Part shown: piece after piece, positions 34,354 through 42,760 of the stretch
Position numbering within the stretch: the first letter of the stretch is position 1
How the letters are laid out: the number at the start of each line of letters is the position of its first letter
NCBI GenBank assembly: GCA_900314775.1
Contig: OMWM01000011.1
Coordinates: forward strand, 1 to 61,884
Reading direction: 5' to 3'
DNA length: 61,884 nt
Source: an uncultured Eubacteriales bacterium
GTDB lineage: Bacteria; Bacillota; Clostridia; Lachnospirales; Lachnospiraceae
Notes under the pieces: model-generated
The model's database searches: none
What the model saw: only the letters and a program-made list of their open reading frames with translations
Told to the model about the DNA's origin: nothing
Translations under genes and position numbers: made by a program

Positions 34354-36284
34354 GACAGATCAAACTCGCGAAGACAGCAGGCTTCTGCTTTGGCGTCAAA
34401 CGCGCCGTGAACATGGCTTTCGATCAGATCGGCCAGGACAACGTCTGCACCTACGGGCCGATCATCCACAATGAGAACGTCGTCAGTGACCTGGCTTCCA
34501 AAGACATCGGCGTCATCAATTCACTGGAAGAGGCACGCATCCACCCGAAGGGAAAAATCATCATCCGCTCCCACGGTATTTCCGAGGCAGAGATGAACGC
34601 CCTGCAGGAGATGGGCTATCAGATTATCGATGCCACCTGTCCTTATGTGAAAAAAATTCATAAAATCGTCCGCAGATACAGTCAGGACGGCTATCAGATT
34701 GTCATTATCGGCAGCCGCAGCCATCCGGAAGTCTGCGCTATCAGCGGATGGTGCATGACAGAGCCGTTTATTATTGAAAATGCACAAGAGGCGGAAACCT
34801 TTGAATATAAAGGCTCCAAGCCGCTTTGTATCGTTTCTCAGACCACTTTTAACACACAGAAATTCAAAAATATTGTTGAAATTATCGGTCGAAAGCGGTA
34901 TGATAGAATTGTTTTAGATACGATCTGTACAGCAACAGAAGAACGCCAGAAGGAGGCTCTAGAACTGGCGAAGCAGTCTGATGCGATGATCGTCATAGGC
35001 GGAGCGCACAGTTCCAACACGCAGAAGCTCTATGAGATATGCAGATCCGTATGTAAAAATACGTATTATATACAGTCACTTGAAGATTTGGATAGTTCGT
35101 CATTTGAATCGATAGGCAATGTAGGTATTACGGCAGGGGCTTCAACCCCAAATAATATTATCCAGGAGGTCCATACAAGTATGGCAGAAGAGAGTTTTGA
35201 GCAGTTATTAAATGAGACATTTAAGACTATCAGAAATGGGGAGGTAGTTGAGGGCAAAGTCATCGAAGTCAAAGAAGACGAAATTATTCTTAACATTGGA
35301 TATAAAGCTGACGGCATCATCACAAGAAATGAATACTCCAATGACAGCAATCTCGATCTCAGAACCGTAGCTAAAGTCGGTGATCCGATGGAAGCCAAGG
35401 TTATCAAAATCAACGACGGTGAAGGTCAGGTACTCCTTTCCTACAGACGTCTTGTTGCAGAGAGAGGCAACAAGAAGATCGAAGAAGCATATAAGAATCA
35501 TGAAGTCCTCACGGCTAAGGTTGTCAATGTTCTTGACGGAGGCTTAAGTGTTCTCGTTGATGAGACAAGAGTCTTCATTCCTGCCAGCCTTGTATCTGAT
35601 ACATACGAGAAAAATCTCGGCAAGTATAAAGATCAGGAGATTCAGTTCGTTATCATCGAGTTCAACCCTCACAAGAGAAGAATCATCGGTGACCGCAAGC
35701 AGCTGATCGTCGCTGAGAAGGCACAGAAGCAGAAAGAGCTTCTCGAGAAGATCTATGTAGGCATGAAGATCAAAGGCACTGTCAAGAATATCACCGATTT
35801 CGGTGCATTCATCGATCTTGGCGGTATCGACGGTCTGCTTCATATTTCCGAGATGTCCTGGGGCAGAGTTGAGAACCCGCGCAAGGAGTTCAAGGTAGGC
35901 CAGGAGATCGAAGTCTTCATCAAGGATATCAAGGGCAACAAGATCGCTCTCAGCAGAAAGTTCCCTGAGACCAACCCGTGGAACGATGCAGCAGAGAAGT
36001 ATGCTGTCGGCAATATCGTAACCGGCAAGGTTGCAAGAATGACCGATTTCGGTGCTTTCATCGAACTCGAGCCTGGCATCGATGCACTTCTTCATGTATC
36101 CCAGATCTCCAGAGAACGTGTTGAGAAGCCTTCAGACGTTCTTTCCGTAGGTGAGGAGATCAAAGCCAAGGTTGTAGATTTCAACGGCGAGGCACAGAAG
36201 ATCAGCCTCAGCATCAAGGCAATGCATCTGGATGAAAACAAGGCAGCTGCACAGGATGAAGATGCGGCTGACGAAGAAGAGTAA
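34350..36284 (+). CDS. ispH-rpsA: Fused IspH (HMBPP reductase) and ribosomal protein S1
   Basis: The N-terminal part (1-275) is 4-hydroxy-3-methylbut-2-enyl diphosphate reductase, last step of the MEP isoprenoid pathway. All three [4Fe-4S] cysteines are visible (AGFCFGV, DATCPYVKK, DTICTATEE), with GPIIHN. The rest (about 278-644) is an S1 protein with four OB-fold repeats, the last two being the classic TDFGAFIDL and TDFGAFIEL forms, plus an acidic tail. This fusion is known in Clostridia. An in-frame ATG at 35181 with AGGAGGT ahead marks a probable separate start for S1. Base use changes there, the S1 half being richer in AGA and AAG codons. A terminator follows. Confidence 0.96.
   Translation: MRQIKLAKTAGFCFGVKRAVNMAFDQIGQDNVCTYGPIIHNENVVSDLASKDIGVINSLEEARIHPKGKIIIRSHGISEAEMNALQEMGYQIIDATCPYVKKIHKIVRRYSQDGYQIVIIGSRSHPEVCAISGWCMTEPFIIENAQEAETFEYKGSKPLCIVSQTTFNTQKFKNIVEIIGRKRYDRIVLDTICTATEERQKEALELAKQSDAMIVIGGAHSSNTQKLYEICRSVCKNTYYIQSLEDLDSSSFESIGNVGITAGASTPNNIIQEVHTSMAEESFEQLLNETFKTIRNGEVVEGKVIEVKEDEIILNIGYKADGIITRNEYSNDSNLDLRTVAKVGDPMEAKVIKINDGEGQVLLSYRRLVAERGNKKIEEAYKNHEVLTAKVVNVLDGGLSVLVDETRVFIPASLVSDTYEKNLGKYKDQEIQFVIIEFNPHKRRIIGDRKQLIVAEKAQKQKELLEKIYVGMKIKGTVKNITDFGAFIDLGGIDGLLHISEMSWGRVENPRKEFKVGQEIEVFIKDIKGNKIALSRKFPETNPWNDAAEKYAVGNIVTGKVARMTDFGAFIELEPGIDALLHVSQISRERVEKPSDVLSVGEEIKAKVVDFNGEAQKISLSIKAMHLDENKAAAQDEDAADEEE
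35164..35183 (+). promoter_or_regulatory. Internal ribosome binding site and start codon for free S1
   Basis: AGGAGGT (35164-35170) lies ten bases before the in-frame ATG 35181. The product would be 367 residues beginning MAEESFEQLLNE, which resembles the natural N-terminus of stand-alone RpsA. Confidence 0.6.
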
Positions 36285-36301
36285 TCTTAAGTATCTTACA
36301 G

Positions 36302-36333
36302 GGACTTCGCTCATATGAGTGAAGTCCTTTTTT
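36302..36333 (+). terminator. Terminator of the cmk-ispH-rpsA unit
   Basis: A near-perfect palindrome (GGACTTCGCTCAT/ATGAGTGAAGTCC) is followed by six T. Confidence 0.92.
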
Positions 36334-36353
36334 AATCATCGGAGGTATACGTA

Positions 36354-37019
36354 TTGGAAAGCTATGATGCCATCAGGCTCAAATGTTTTCTGCGCAGAAT
36401 CACAGCCGGCATGGCAATTATTCTGATCACGATCGGTATTCTGATTCCGATCATCAAAGAGATTGTCACCGCCTACGATGCAGGCAGCCGGATTGCCTAT
36501 GCAGCCGGCATTCTGACATGCCTCATCCTGCTGATACCGGGGTTTATTCTGCTCTATCAGGCTTTTCATTTTGAGAAGGCGATATTCGGCAAGGACAGCG
36601 GCGGACTGCAGGCACTGCAGGAAGATCTGACGAGAGAAGGGATCCTTTCCACAGACAGCCTGATCCTGACAGACCGCTATCTGCTGATGCTGGCACGCAA
36701 TCTGACCCGCATGGTGAGCGCGGTGCCTGTACAGAGCCTGATCGCCTGTTTTGAGACGCACGGGTCCAACAAGCAGGATAAGACGGCCGATTACAGCCTG
36801 CTGTTTTATGATACGGATTTTCACGCCTATACGGTTGTCATCAAGGCAAAGCAGGCAGAAGACGGACAGGAAATCCGCAGCCGGCTCTGCACGCAGATGC
36901 CATGGATTTTCCATACGGAAGAAGAACAGAAATCATTTGATATGTGGCGTATTACGCCGGCAGGAAAGCGCAGCATACTTTCCCGCCTGGAAAGAAGAAA
37001 GCATAAAGAGAATGCCTGA
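36354..37019 (+). CDS. Unrecognised two-helix membrane protein
   Basis: I do not recognise this 221-residue protein. Two hydrophobic segments (about 18-36 and 47-68) are followed by a soluble domain (75-200) with alternating beta-like stretches (TDSLILTDRYLLML, DYSLLFYDTDFHAYTVVI), which resembles the layout of PH-like domain membrane proteins. The tail is strongly basic (SILSRLERRKHK). The start is TTG 36354 with TCGGAGG nine bases upstream. It is a single gene after a terminator, facing the convergent YprB-like gene nine bases away. Function unknown. Confidence 0.65.
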   Translation: MESYDAIRLKCFLRRITAGMAIILITIGILIPIIKEIVTAYDAGSRIAYAAGILTCLILLIPGFILLYQAFHFEKAIFGKDSGGLQALQEDLTREGILSTDSLILTDRYLLMLARNLTRMVSAVPVQSLIACFETHGSNKQDKTADYSLLFYDTDFHAYTVVIKAKQAEDGQEIRSRLCTQMPWIFHTEEEQKSFDMWRITPAGKRSILSRLERRKHKENA

Positions 37020-37028
37020 GCAGACTCT

Positions 37029-38093
37029 TTATGCTTTCTTTGCAATATAAGGCAGCATCTTCACGGCAAGCTGCGCATCCATATCTTCGGTGCGGATATA
37101 ACCTCGTCTGTCCTTCCGGCTTTCCCGGAAAACGCGGTACCCGTCAAGGATCTCCGGGGGCAGCTGCACGAAACGGCCGTCCTGCGGAACGTAAAGTGTA
37201 TCGGGTGTCGCCCTGCGGCGGTAGTTTCTGTCCACAAACGCCGCTACCGATTTATGCACCGCCTGGTCTTCTTCAGGCAGGTAATAATAATCCCGGCAGG
37301 GACCGCTGAGAAAATAGCGAAGCCGCCCTTCCCGTACCGGCAGGCGGACGCCGGCTTCATGCGCATGCAGCGCAATGTCCGCATAGGCGCCTGTCCATGA
37401 AACATCCCATGGAAAAGCGATCTCCGATGCAAAATCGAGCCGCAGGCACGAGCCCTCGTCGTCAATCTGCGGCTTTCCGGCTTTTCCGCTGAAAAAGTCA
37501 GAAAACGATGCCATCGGCAGAAGCCAGGCCAGCGAATACATATCCTCGCGGCAATGCGTAAGCAAAGTCTCGCTGTCTGCCTCCTCATGACTGCGCTCCC
37601 AGGCCTCGTATACTTCAATCAGGCGCGCTCCCTCTCGAATACCGCTGCGCTGAAAACCGGCTGCCGCCTCGGCTGTCAGCTTCTTCATATCGGGAAGGCC
37701 GATCACCTCACGATACGGCGCCGTCCTTTTCTGCAGGTCATTTCCCATCTGATTGCCGGCAATCAGTATCCCCTCATGATAATTGGCATACCGTTCGTTC
37801 AGATACTGATAGCTGAAACTCCTGCCTCCATAGGTATACACTGCCGGATGCCGCAGAAGGAGTTTATGGAGCTCATCCAGCAGCAGGGGCTCATCTCTGC
37901 GGCTGTGCGCCAGCAGAATCCGGACCTGAAAGCTGCCGTCCTGCGGCCAGGCCGCACCGGCCATATATACAAATGAACTGCGGGCATAAAGCCCCGTTGT
38001 CTCAATATTCAAAAGCAGAGCGGGAGTGTTCTGCGGCAGGGCAGGATTGCCCGGCAGCCGCTTTGCGTCCATCTTCCATTCCTCTGTAATCAT
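37029..38093 (-). CDS. YprB-like RNase H-fold protein with altered catalytic residues
   Basis: This 354-residue protein has an N-terminal DEDD/RNase H-like domain of the YprB family. The exonuclease motifs are eroded: DIETTGL reads NIETTGLY, the second NGxxFD motif reads GGRSFSYQYL, and the third region is CREDMYSL. At least two metal-binding acids are therefore missing and nuclease activity is doubtful. The C-terminal third is unassigned. ATG 38135 has no ribosome binding site; 38093 follows AAAGGAA, and 38072 (after GAGGA) is also possible. It is divergent from ruvA and shares a symmetrical promoter region. It may be a binding protein rather than an enzyme. Confidence 0.72.
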   Translation of the reverse strand: MITEEWKMDAKRLPGNPALPQNTPALLLNIETTGLYARSSFVYMAGAAWPQDGSFQVRILLAHSRRDEPLLLDELHKLLLRHPAVYTYGGRSFSYQYLNERYANYHEGILIAGNQMGNDLQKRTAPYREVIGLPDMKKLTAEAAAGFQRSGIREGARLIEVYEAWERSHEEADSETLLTHCREDMYSLAWLLPMASFSDFFSGKAGKPQIDDEGSCLRLDFASEIAFPWDVSWTGAYADIALHAHEAGVRLPVREGRLRYFLSGPCRDYYYLPEEDQAVHKSVAAFVDRNYRRRATPDTLYVPQDGRFVQLPPEILDGYRVFRESRKDRRGYIRTEDMDAQLAVKMLPYIAKKA

Positions 38094-38121
38094 TTTACCG
38101 CCGTTCCTTTCGCTGATATTA

Positions 38122-38157
38122 TATAGCATAGTCAATAAAAAGCGAATATGCTATAAT
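38122..38157. promoter_or_regulatory. Symmetrical divergent promoters for ruvAB and the YprB-like gene
   Basis: TATAGCATA (38122-38130) and TATGCTATA (38147-38155) form a perfect 9-bp inverted repeat. The right arm reads TGCTATAAT, an extended -10 for ruvA. The left arm read on the minus strand gives TGCTATATAAT, an extended -10 for the divergent gene. The -35 regions are weak. Confidence 0.55.
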
Positions 38158-38194
38158 AAAAAATAATACATTTGTTCGATTTATGAGGTGAATC

Positions 38195-38797
38195 ATGATA
38201 GCTTTTATCGAAGGGGAGATCATGCAGAAGACAGCAGAGTCTGTCATCATCGCCGCGGGCGGCATCGGCTATGAGATTCAGATGCCCGCATCAGATCTGC
38301 AGAAGCTCCCGGGGACAGGTGCGCAGGCGCGCATCCACACCTATCTGTATATACATGAAGACGTCATCAGTCTGTTCGGCTTCCTGAGCCGCGACGAACT
38401 GGCGCTGTTCCGGCAGCTGATTACCGTGAGCGGTATCGGCCCGAAAATCGCCCTGGGCATTCTGGCGGCTCTGTCAACAGATGAACTGAGAATGGCCATA
38501 GTCGCCGAGGACGCAAGGACCATTGCAAAGGCGCCGGGAATCGGCACGAAGACGGCGCGGAAGCTGATCCTTGAGCTGAAGGATAAGGTCGGCGAGCAGA
38601 TGGCCGAAGCCGGTGACGCACCGGCCGCCGTATCCGTACAGGGCAGCGATGCTGTCAGCGATGCGGTACAGGCACTTGTCAGTCTGGGATACAGCCAGAC
38701 CGAAGCCGCACGTGCGGTCATGAAGATCGAGGGCGCCGGGGATATGGATGCAGAGACACTGCTGAAGCTGGCACTCAGGAATATTTCCATATTGTAG
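38195..38797 (+). CDS. ruvA: Holliday junction DNA helicase subunit RuvA
   Basis: This protein binds four-way junctions and loads RuvB for branch migration. It has 200 residues. The OB fold is at 1-62 (MIAFIEGEI, YLYIHEDVISLFGF), the helix-hairpin-helix pair at about 70-130 (VSGIGPKIALGIL, APGIGTKTARKLILELKDK), and a C-terminal three-helix domain at 145-200 contacts RuvB (ALVSLGYSQTEAARAV). GAGGTGAATC precedes the ATG. It is followed by ruvB after 10 bases. ruvC is not adjacent. Confidence 0.97.
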   Translation: MIAFIEGEIMQKTAESVIIAAGGIGYEIQMPASDLQKLPGTGAQARIHTYLYIHEDVISLFGFLSRDELALFRQLITVSGIGPKIALGILAALSTDELRMAIVAEDARTIAKAPGIGTKTARKLILELKDKVGEQMAEAGDAPAAVSVQGSDAVSDAVQALVSLGYSQTEAARAVMKIEGAGDMDAETLLKLALRNISIL

Positions 38798-38807
38798 GTG
38801 ACGGAAG

Positions 38808-39794
38808 ATGGAGAAGAGAATTATCACGACGGAATTTGCGGACGAGGATATCCGGATTGAGAACAAGCTCAGGCCGACCCGTCTGCGTGACTATATTGGA
38901 CAGAAGAAAATCCGGGAGACGCTCTCGATTTACATTGAAGCGGCCAGAGGACGGGGAGAACCGCTCGATCATGTCCTTTTCTACGGGCCGCCGGGACTCG
39001 GCAAGACGACGCTGGCCGGTATCATCGCCAATGAGATGGGGACCAGTATGAAGGTCACATCGGGCCCCGCCATCGAAAAGCCGGGCGAGATCGCCGCTAT
39101 TTTAAATAATCTTTCCGAGGGAGACGTCCTTTTCATCGATGAGATCCACCGTCTCAACCGCCAGGTTGAAGAAGTTCTGTACCCAGCGATGGAGGACTAC
39201 GCGATCGACATCGTGATCGGCAAGGGAGCATCTGCCCGTTCGATCCGGCTGGATCTGCCGCGCTTTACGCTCGTCGGTGCGACAACCCGGGCCGGCCTGC
39301 TCAGCGCACCGCTGCGCGACCGTTTCGGCATCGTCAGCAAGATGGAATACTACGATACGGACGAGCTGTTCGACATCATCATGCGCTCCGCCGGCGTGCT
39401 TGGCGTACAGATCGACGAATCCGGTGCACGGGAGCTAGCCAGGAGATCACGCGGTACGCCGCGTCTGGCCAACCGGCTTCTGAAGAGAGTGCGCGATTTC
39501 GCACAGGTACGGTACGACGGCGTGATTACCGAACGTGCGGCCAACGAGGCACTTGATCTGCTCGATGTGGACAAATACGGTCTGGACCAGGCCGACCGCA
39601 ATATCCTGCAGACGATGATCGAACGTTTTGGCGGCGGACCTGTCGGCCTCGACACACTGGCCGCAGCGCTCGGCGAAGACGCCGGCACACTGGAAGATGT
39701 GTACGAGCCGTATCTGATCAAATGCGGTTTCCTGCAGCGGACACCGCGCGGCCGCGTCGTCACGGAGAAGGCAATTTCCCACTGCGGCCTGTAA
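38808..39794 (+). CDS. ruvB: Holliday junction DNA helicase subunit RuvB
   Basis: This hexameric AAA+ motor drives branch migration with RuvA. It has 328 residues. The start is [15 protein letters not shown]. Walker A is [11 protein letters not shown] near residue 60, and Walker B is LFIDEIHRL near residue 108. Sensor I is [18 protein letters not shown], and the C-terminal winged helix (about 255-328) contains [11 protein letters not shown] and [16 protein letters not shown]. It is full length and co-transcribed with ruvA. Confidence 0.98.
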   Translation: MEKRIITTEFADEDIRIENKLRPTRLRDYIGQKKIRETLSIYIEAARGRGEPLDHVLFYGPPGLGKTTLAGIIANEMGTSMKVTSGPAIEKPGEIAAILNNLSEGDVLFIDEIHRLNRQVEEVLYPAMEDYAIDIVIGKGASARSIRLDLPRFTLVGATTRAGLLSAPLRDRFGIVSKMEYYDTDELFDIIMRSAGVLGVQIDESGARELARRSRGTPRLANRLLKRVRDFAQVRYDGVITERAANEALDLLDVDKYGLDQADRNILQTMIERFGGGPVGLDTLAAALGEDAGTLEDVYEPYLIKCGFLQRTPRGRVVTEKAISHCGL

Positions 39795-39808
39795 AAAGGC
39801 GAAAAAAC

Positions 39809-39836
39809 TTGCGTTTATGGAAATTTATTGTATAAT
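39809..39836 (+). promoter_or_regulatory. Promoter of zapA
   Basis: TTGCGT (39809-39814), 16 bases, TATAAT (39831-39836), placed just after the ruvB stop. Confidence 0.6.
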
Positions 39837-39883
39837 GAATAAAGATTTTGGGCTTTTATATGCCACCAAGAAGGAGGATTCAC

Positions 39884-40285
39884 ATGGCATCCAAGAATGA
39901 TGTGCAGGTGATCATTGACGGACGGGTACTTACGCTCAGTGCCAATGAGAGCGAAGAGTACATGCAGAAAATTGCGTTGTATATCAACAACAAGCTTGAA
40001 GAGCTCCGGGCAATGTCCGGGTATAAGCGCATGAGTTCGGATATGCAGCGTATCATGCTGGAACTTAACATGGCTGATGATTATTTCAAGGCCAAGAAGC
40101 GTATCGCCGAACTGGAATCCGACCTAGATGAACGTGACAAGTCAGAATATGATCTGAAGCATAAGCTTGTCGCCAATCAGCTTGATATTGAATCAGCGAC
40201 GAAAGAAATCGAGAGTCTCAAGGATGAGATTACGGAGCTGCAGAAGCAGATTGTAAGGCTGGAAGCCAGCAGTTCCAGAAAGTGA
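39884..40285 (+). CDS. zapA: Cell division protein ZapA
   Basis: This protein binds and bundles FtsZ at the division ring. It has 133 residues. The N-terminal domain (1-75) has the beta-strand pair NDVQVIIDGRVLTLSANE and helix EYMQKIALYINNKLEEL. The C-terminal 75-130 is a continuous coiled coil rich in Glu, Lys and Leu. The longer frame from ATG 39848 is rejected because AAGGAGG lies seven bases before ATG 39884. It has its own promoter and terminator. The nearby FtsW/RodA and PBP genes fit a cell-wall and division neighbourhood. Confidence 0.9.
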   Translation: MASKNDVQVIIDGRVLTLSANESEEYMQKIALYINNKLEELRAMSGYKRMSSDMQRIMLELNMADDYFKAKKRIAELESDLDERDKSEYDLKHKLVANQLDIESATKEIESLKDEITELQKQIVRLEASSSRK

Positions 40286-40301
40286 TCATTCGCAATAACA
40301 G

Positions 40302-40338
40302 GTGCCGCACAGAAAGTCTCAAATGCGGCACTTTTTTT
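40302..40338 (+). terminator. Terminator of zapA
   Basis: GTGCCGCA/TGCGGCAC with a 14-base loop, followed by seven T. Confidence 0.9.
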
Positions 40339-40360
40339 ATTTTCAGGAGAGATCGGCACT

Positions 40361-42757
40361 ATGAAGAAGCCAGAACTGCTCGCTCCGGCGGGTTCCTATG
40401 ATATTATGAAAACCGCGTTCAAAGCGGGAGCGGATGCCGTATATATCGGCGGACGTCTTTTCGGTGCGCGTGCGTACGCGGACAATCCGGACCAGGATAT
40501 GCTGCTGCGTGCCATCGACTACGCGCATCTGCATGGGCGCAGACTCTATCTCACCGTCAACACACTGGTCAAGAACCAGGAGCTCGAGGAGATGCTGCCT
40601 GCCTATATAGAGCCTTTATGCAGAGAAGGACTCGATGCCGTCCTCGTACAGGATTACGGTATTCTCGACTATCTGCACCGGTATTTTCCGTCATTGCCTC
40701 TGCATGCGAGCACGCAGATGACGGTATGTACACCGGCATTCGGCCGCGCGCTGCGGCAGTACGGCGTGACCCGTATTGTGATGCCGCGTGAGCTTAACCT
40801 GCAGGAAATTGCGCAGATTAAGCAGGAGACGGGGCTTGATACCGAGGTTTTCATTCACGGCGCCCTGTGCTACTGTTATTCCGGTCAGTGCCTGATGAGC
40901 AGTATGATCGGCGGACGAAGCGGCAACCGCGGACGATGCGCACAGCCTTGCCGGCAGCCGTATACGGCAGAAGGCGGCGGGCTGCATTCCAAAGGATACC
41001 TGCTTTGTCCGAAAGATCTGTGCGGGCTGGAGATGCTGCCGGCTTTAATCAGTGCCGGTGCGGACTCCCTCAAAATAGAAGGGCGGATGAAGAGTGCCGA
41101 ATATGTGGCAGGTTCTGTTTCTATTTACAGAAAATATATTGACCAATGCCTGAGCGGTGATGCCTGGCATGTCGATGAAGAAGACGTGAATGTTCTGCTC
41201 GAGCTTTTCAACCGCGGCGGCTTTACAGACGGCTATTTCCGGCGCCATAACGGTGCAGAGATGATGTCAGTTGACAGGCCGAACCATCAGGGGCTGGCAG
41301 TCGGCACCGCGAAAGTCCGCGCAGGCAGGTCGATTATTACGGTCAAGCGGAATCTGAAAGACGGCGACCTCCTTGAACTGCCCGGCGGACAGACGTATAA
41401 GGTCACGCACCCGGCCGCGGCAGGCACCGAGCTGACCATCCCGCCAAATCAACATGCGGCCGGCAGAAAGCCGCAAAGCGGCACAGTATACCGCGTGCGC
41501 AGCGAAGCGCTGCTTCGGCAGCTGCACAGCCGCTATGTGCAGGCACCGGACCTGCAGGAAGATGCCAGTGCTGCCGTACAGGTAAGGACCGGCGAGCCGC
41601 TTATCCTCAGGGTAAGCCATGCGGGCACAGAAGTTTCGGCTGCCGGCGACGTCGTGCAGAAGGCACAGAAACGGCCGGTCAGCGAAGAGGATATCCGCAG
41701 GCAGCTCTCCAAAACAGGCGGTACGCCATACCGTTTCACCGATATAAAAACCGACCTCAGCGGCGATGCCTTCATCCCGCTCGGGCAGCTGAATGAACTG
41801 CGGCGCACGGCGCTTGACGGCCTTACCGGGAAAGAACTGTCCGCGTTCCGCCGTGATGTCGTACCTGCGGCAGAGCAGAGCGATGAAGGCAGGCAGAAGG
41901 CAGATAATGTCTCTGCGGAAAGCCGCCGGCAGGCCGGCAGCGGCGCAGATGCCTCCCGGATCGGCGTTCTTGTATCTGATGAAGAGCAGCTGCAGATCGT
42001 TTTGCAGTATGATTTTGCCGACCGCATTTACCTGGATCTGGACGGTGACCGCGGCGCACTTTCCCGCATGGCGGAAAGCGTGCGTGAACATGGCCGAAGC
42101 CTTTATTTCGGGCTTCCGTATATCATACGCGGCGAACGAGCTGACACGCTGCAGGAGGACCTTGCCTTTGCAGAAAACCTTTCGCCGGACGGCTATCTCG
42201 TCCGCAGCTTTGACGGGCTTTTTGCCCTGCGGGGCAGCGGCATCAAGGCGCCGGCCGCCGCGGACTGGAATGTCTACGCGATGAACGACCGGGCCGGCCG
42301 GATGATCGCCGGACAGGTATCGCAGCTCACGCTGCCCGCGGAGCTGAACCGGAACGAACTGCACAGACTTGCCTTTTATCATGAAGGCGAGCTGATTGTC
42401 TACGGGCGCCAGCAGCTGATGACAAGCGCCGGCTGCATCAGACGCACGGCAGGCCGCTGCACCCATGTTCCGGGGACGCTGACACTTACCGACCGGAAAA
42501 ATGTTTCCTTCCCGGTCCGCTGCGTATGCCGCTATTGCTATAATCTGATTTACAACAGTGCTCCTGTTTTTCTTGATGAAGAGACAGCCTTGTTTGCGAA
42601 GGGGCAGGGGCCTGCGCGCATCCGTCTGCATTTTACCGACGAAGATGCACATAAGACACGGCAGGTTATGGAAATTTACCGCCGGCTGCTGGCAGGAGAA
42701 TCTGTCCGGCCGGATTTCATCTATACAAAAGGTCATTACAACAGAGGAGTAGAATAG
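40361..42757 (+). CDS. U32 family peptidase with DUF3656-like middle region
   Basis: This 798-residue protein belongs to family U32. Members include the rRNA hydroxylation factor RlhA and collagenase-like proteases; which role applies here is not evident. The N-terminal TIM-barrel (1-270) shows ELLAPAGSYDIMKTAFKAGADA and the cysteine signature GQCLMSSMIGGRSGNRGRC followed by AQPCRQPY, with LCPKDLCGL and SLKIEGRMKSAEYV. A DUF3656-like region (about 380-460) and a second barrel-like C-terminal part with more cysteines (CVCRYCYNL) follow. AGGAGAG precedes the ATG. It ends three bases before the FtsW/RodA gene, so they are co-transcribed. Confidence 0.92.
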   Translation: MKKPELLAPAGSYDIMKTAFKAGADAVYIGGRLFGARAYADNPDQDMLLRAIDYAHLHGRRLYLTVNTLVKNQELEEMLPAYIEPLCREGLDAVLVQDYGILDYLHRYFPSLPLHASTQMTVCTPAFGRALRQYGVTRIVMPRELNLQEIAQIKQETGLDTEVFIHGALCYCYSGQCLMSSMIGGRSGNRGRCAQPCRQPYTAEGGGLHSKGYLLCPKDLCGLEMLPALISAGADSLKIEGRMKSAEYVAGSVSIYRKYIDQCLSGDAWHVDEEDVNVLLELFNRGGFTDGYFRRHNGAEMMSVDRPNHQGLAVGTAKVRAGRSIITVKRNLKDGDLLELPGGQTYKVTHPAAAGTELTIPPNQHAAGRKPQSGTVYRVRSEALLRQLHSRYVQAPDLQEDASAAVQVRTGEPLILRVSHAGTEVSAAGDVVQKAQKRPVSEEDIRRQLSKTGGTPYRFTDIKTDLSGDAFIPLGQLNELRRTALDGLTGKELSAFRRDVVPAAEQSDEGRQKADNVSAESRRQAGSGADASRIGVLVSDEEQLQIVLQYDFADRIYLDLDGDRGALSRMAESVREHGRSLYFGLPYIIRGERADTLQEDLAFAENLSPDGYLVRSFDGLFALRGSGIKAPAAADWNVYAMNDRAGRMIAGQVSQLTLPAELNRNELHRLAFYHEGELIVYGRQQLMTSAGCIRRTAGRCTHVPGTLTLTDRKNVSFPVRCVCRYCYNLIYNSAPVFLDEETALFAKGQGPARIRLHFTDEDAHKTRQVMEIYRRLLAGESVRPDFIYTKGHYNRGVE

Positions 42758-42760
42758 CTT

